From NCBI GenBank assembly GCA_950022655.1, contig OX465589.1, forward strand, positions 32,279,970-32,343,969: a stretch of DNA of 64,000 bases, given 5' to 3'. Each line of letters opens with the position of its first letter. The stretch's first letter is position 1. The translations under genes were made by a program, and so were the position numbers. This stretch comes from Alentia gelatinosa (lineage: Eukaryota > Annelida > Polychaeta > Phyllodocida > Polynoidae). Shown piece after piece: positions 63,066 through 64,000 of this stretch. Below the pieces are notes generated by a model. That model was given only the letters and a program-made list of their open reading frames with translations, was not told the DNA's origin and ran no database searches.

Positions 63066-64000
63066 AGGCCTACTTAATTGGTCGCTAGTTTATGCAGCGA
63101 CCTTGATATTGACTGCACTTGTTACTGATAGATTGGCCATCAACCCCTGTCTGTGCTGAGCTCCTCACTCTCAGTCGGATAGATTGACGTGCCGTACCGT
63201 ACGCAGAATTTAACTCACTGTCGCCCAAATTATCATAGCCCAAGACATCTAAGGATGATACGTACCAAATGCGGATATTCACTTCCAGTTAGAATTCAGC
63301 CATGAGACTTTAACACCAGTTAGGGACACATATAACCTACAATCACCTAAAATATGAAGAAAATCGGCCAATTAGATCTAACGATATTCGTGTTTGAATC
63401 TGGTTGTAACAAATGCTGCTCTGGTGGCCAGTGTAGGCCTACTTAATTGGTCGCTAGTTTATGCAGCGACCTTGATATTGACTGCACTTGTTACTGATAG
63501 ATTGGCCATCAAACCCTGTCTGTGCTGAGCTCCTCACTCTCAGTCGAATAGATTGATGGGCCTTACCTTACGCAGAATTTAACTGACTGTCGTCCAAATT
63601 ATCATAGCCCAAGACATCTGAGGATGATGCGTACCAAATGCGGAAATTCACTTCCCGTTGGAATATGGCCATGAAACTTTAACACCAGTTAGGGACACAT
63701 ATAACCTACGATCACCTAGAATATGAAGAAAATCGGCCGCTTGGATCTAACGACATTCACGTTTGAATATGGTTGTATCAAATGCTGCTCTGGTGGCCAG
63801 TGTACTGACGCTGGGTGACTATGATAAGAACTAACGTTTTAATTGACAGGTCCTGCCACCTGGTGTATTATGTGAAACCAGGTTCCTCACTACATTCATA
63901 ACGCCCTTAACATGCCCTCTTCCTGTCAGACTCAGTGGTCTAGAGGTAGTGTCAGCAAGGGAAACCTATGGTTGAGAGTTCAATCCCCTTCCATGCAGAG
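63066..64000 (+). repeat. Unit 36, right-truncated
   Basis: Monomer A 63066-63434 has CCTACAATCACC and TGTAACAAA. Monomer B 63435-63803 has private CAAACCCTG and CACCTAGAATATG changes. The window ends at the close of the tRNA-like segment (63925-64000), so the T run and minisatellite are not seen. Confidence 0.95.

Larger units (their letters stand above)
1..64000 (+). repeat. Macrosatellite tandem array, unit 1,759 bp
   Basis: The entire window is a head-to-tail array with no unique flank on either side. Boundaries recur at an AGGCCT, starting at 1225, 2982, 4741, 6498, 8257, 10016 and so on to 63066. Spacing is 1,759 bp in 27 units, 1,757 bp in six (a 2-bp deletion), 1,822 bp in one (63-bp insertion) and 1,984 bp in one (225-bp duplication). 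All units have the same orientation and differ at only a few positions. No gene interrupts the array. Short minus-strand open frames of 60-148 codons occur in every unit but translate the 20-bp minisatellite or the A/B monomers. They have no recognisable domain, and I do not consider them genes. Confidence 0.98.

Noticed and set aside
1..64000. Telomeric repeat (TTAGGG).
   Set aside because: TTAGGG occurs only singly in each monomer (CAGTTAGGGACAC), not in tandem.

Overview
The window is one uninterrupted tandem array of noncoding DNA: a macrosatellite whose unit is almost always 1,759 bp, repeated head to tail. There are 35 complete units, a partial unit at the left end (1-1224) and one cut off at the right end (63066-64000). 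I see no protein-coding gene, rRNA gene, prokaryotic operon, CRISPR array or virus. The poly(A)-tailed retroposed insertion, the degenerate tRNA-like Pol III element and the array architecture indicate a eukaryotic, most likely animal, chromosome. I cannot name the species.

Each unit, numbered here from an AGGCCT at its start, has the same layout. First come two related monomers of about 369 bp, A and B, each with a perfect 7-bp inverted repeat near its start. A linker of about 220 bp follows. It holds a CTCF-like motif overlapping nested hairpins, then a tRNA-like segment with Pol III A-box and B-box matches, ending in a run of eight to ten T. The last 800 bp is a purine-rich minisatellite built from variants of a 20-bp word (core GACAGACTCAGGCAGGGTGA). 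The order of the 20-bp variants is nearly the same in every unit, so the minisatellite expanded first and the whole unit was amplified later.

Rare variants show higher-order structure. About 26.7 kb (roughly 1,592-28,260) recurs 28,140 bp downstream (29,732-52,950) with only a handful of differences seen by eye. The second copy carries a private 63-bp retroposed insertion (41231-41293) and lacks two units present in the first. Smaller events are two adjacent unit duplications, a 225-bp duplication inside one minisatellite (57221-57670), a 2-bp deletion in monomer A of six units, and ten units whose B monomer carries the A-type sequence block.

No pathway can be read from this window. The plausible functional content is structural or regulatory: a candidate Pol III unit and a candidate CTCF site in every repeat. 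Both calls rest on motif matches only.
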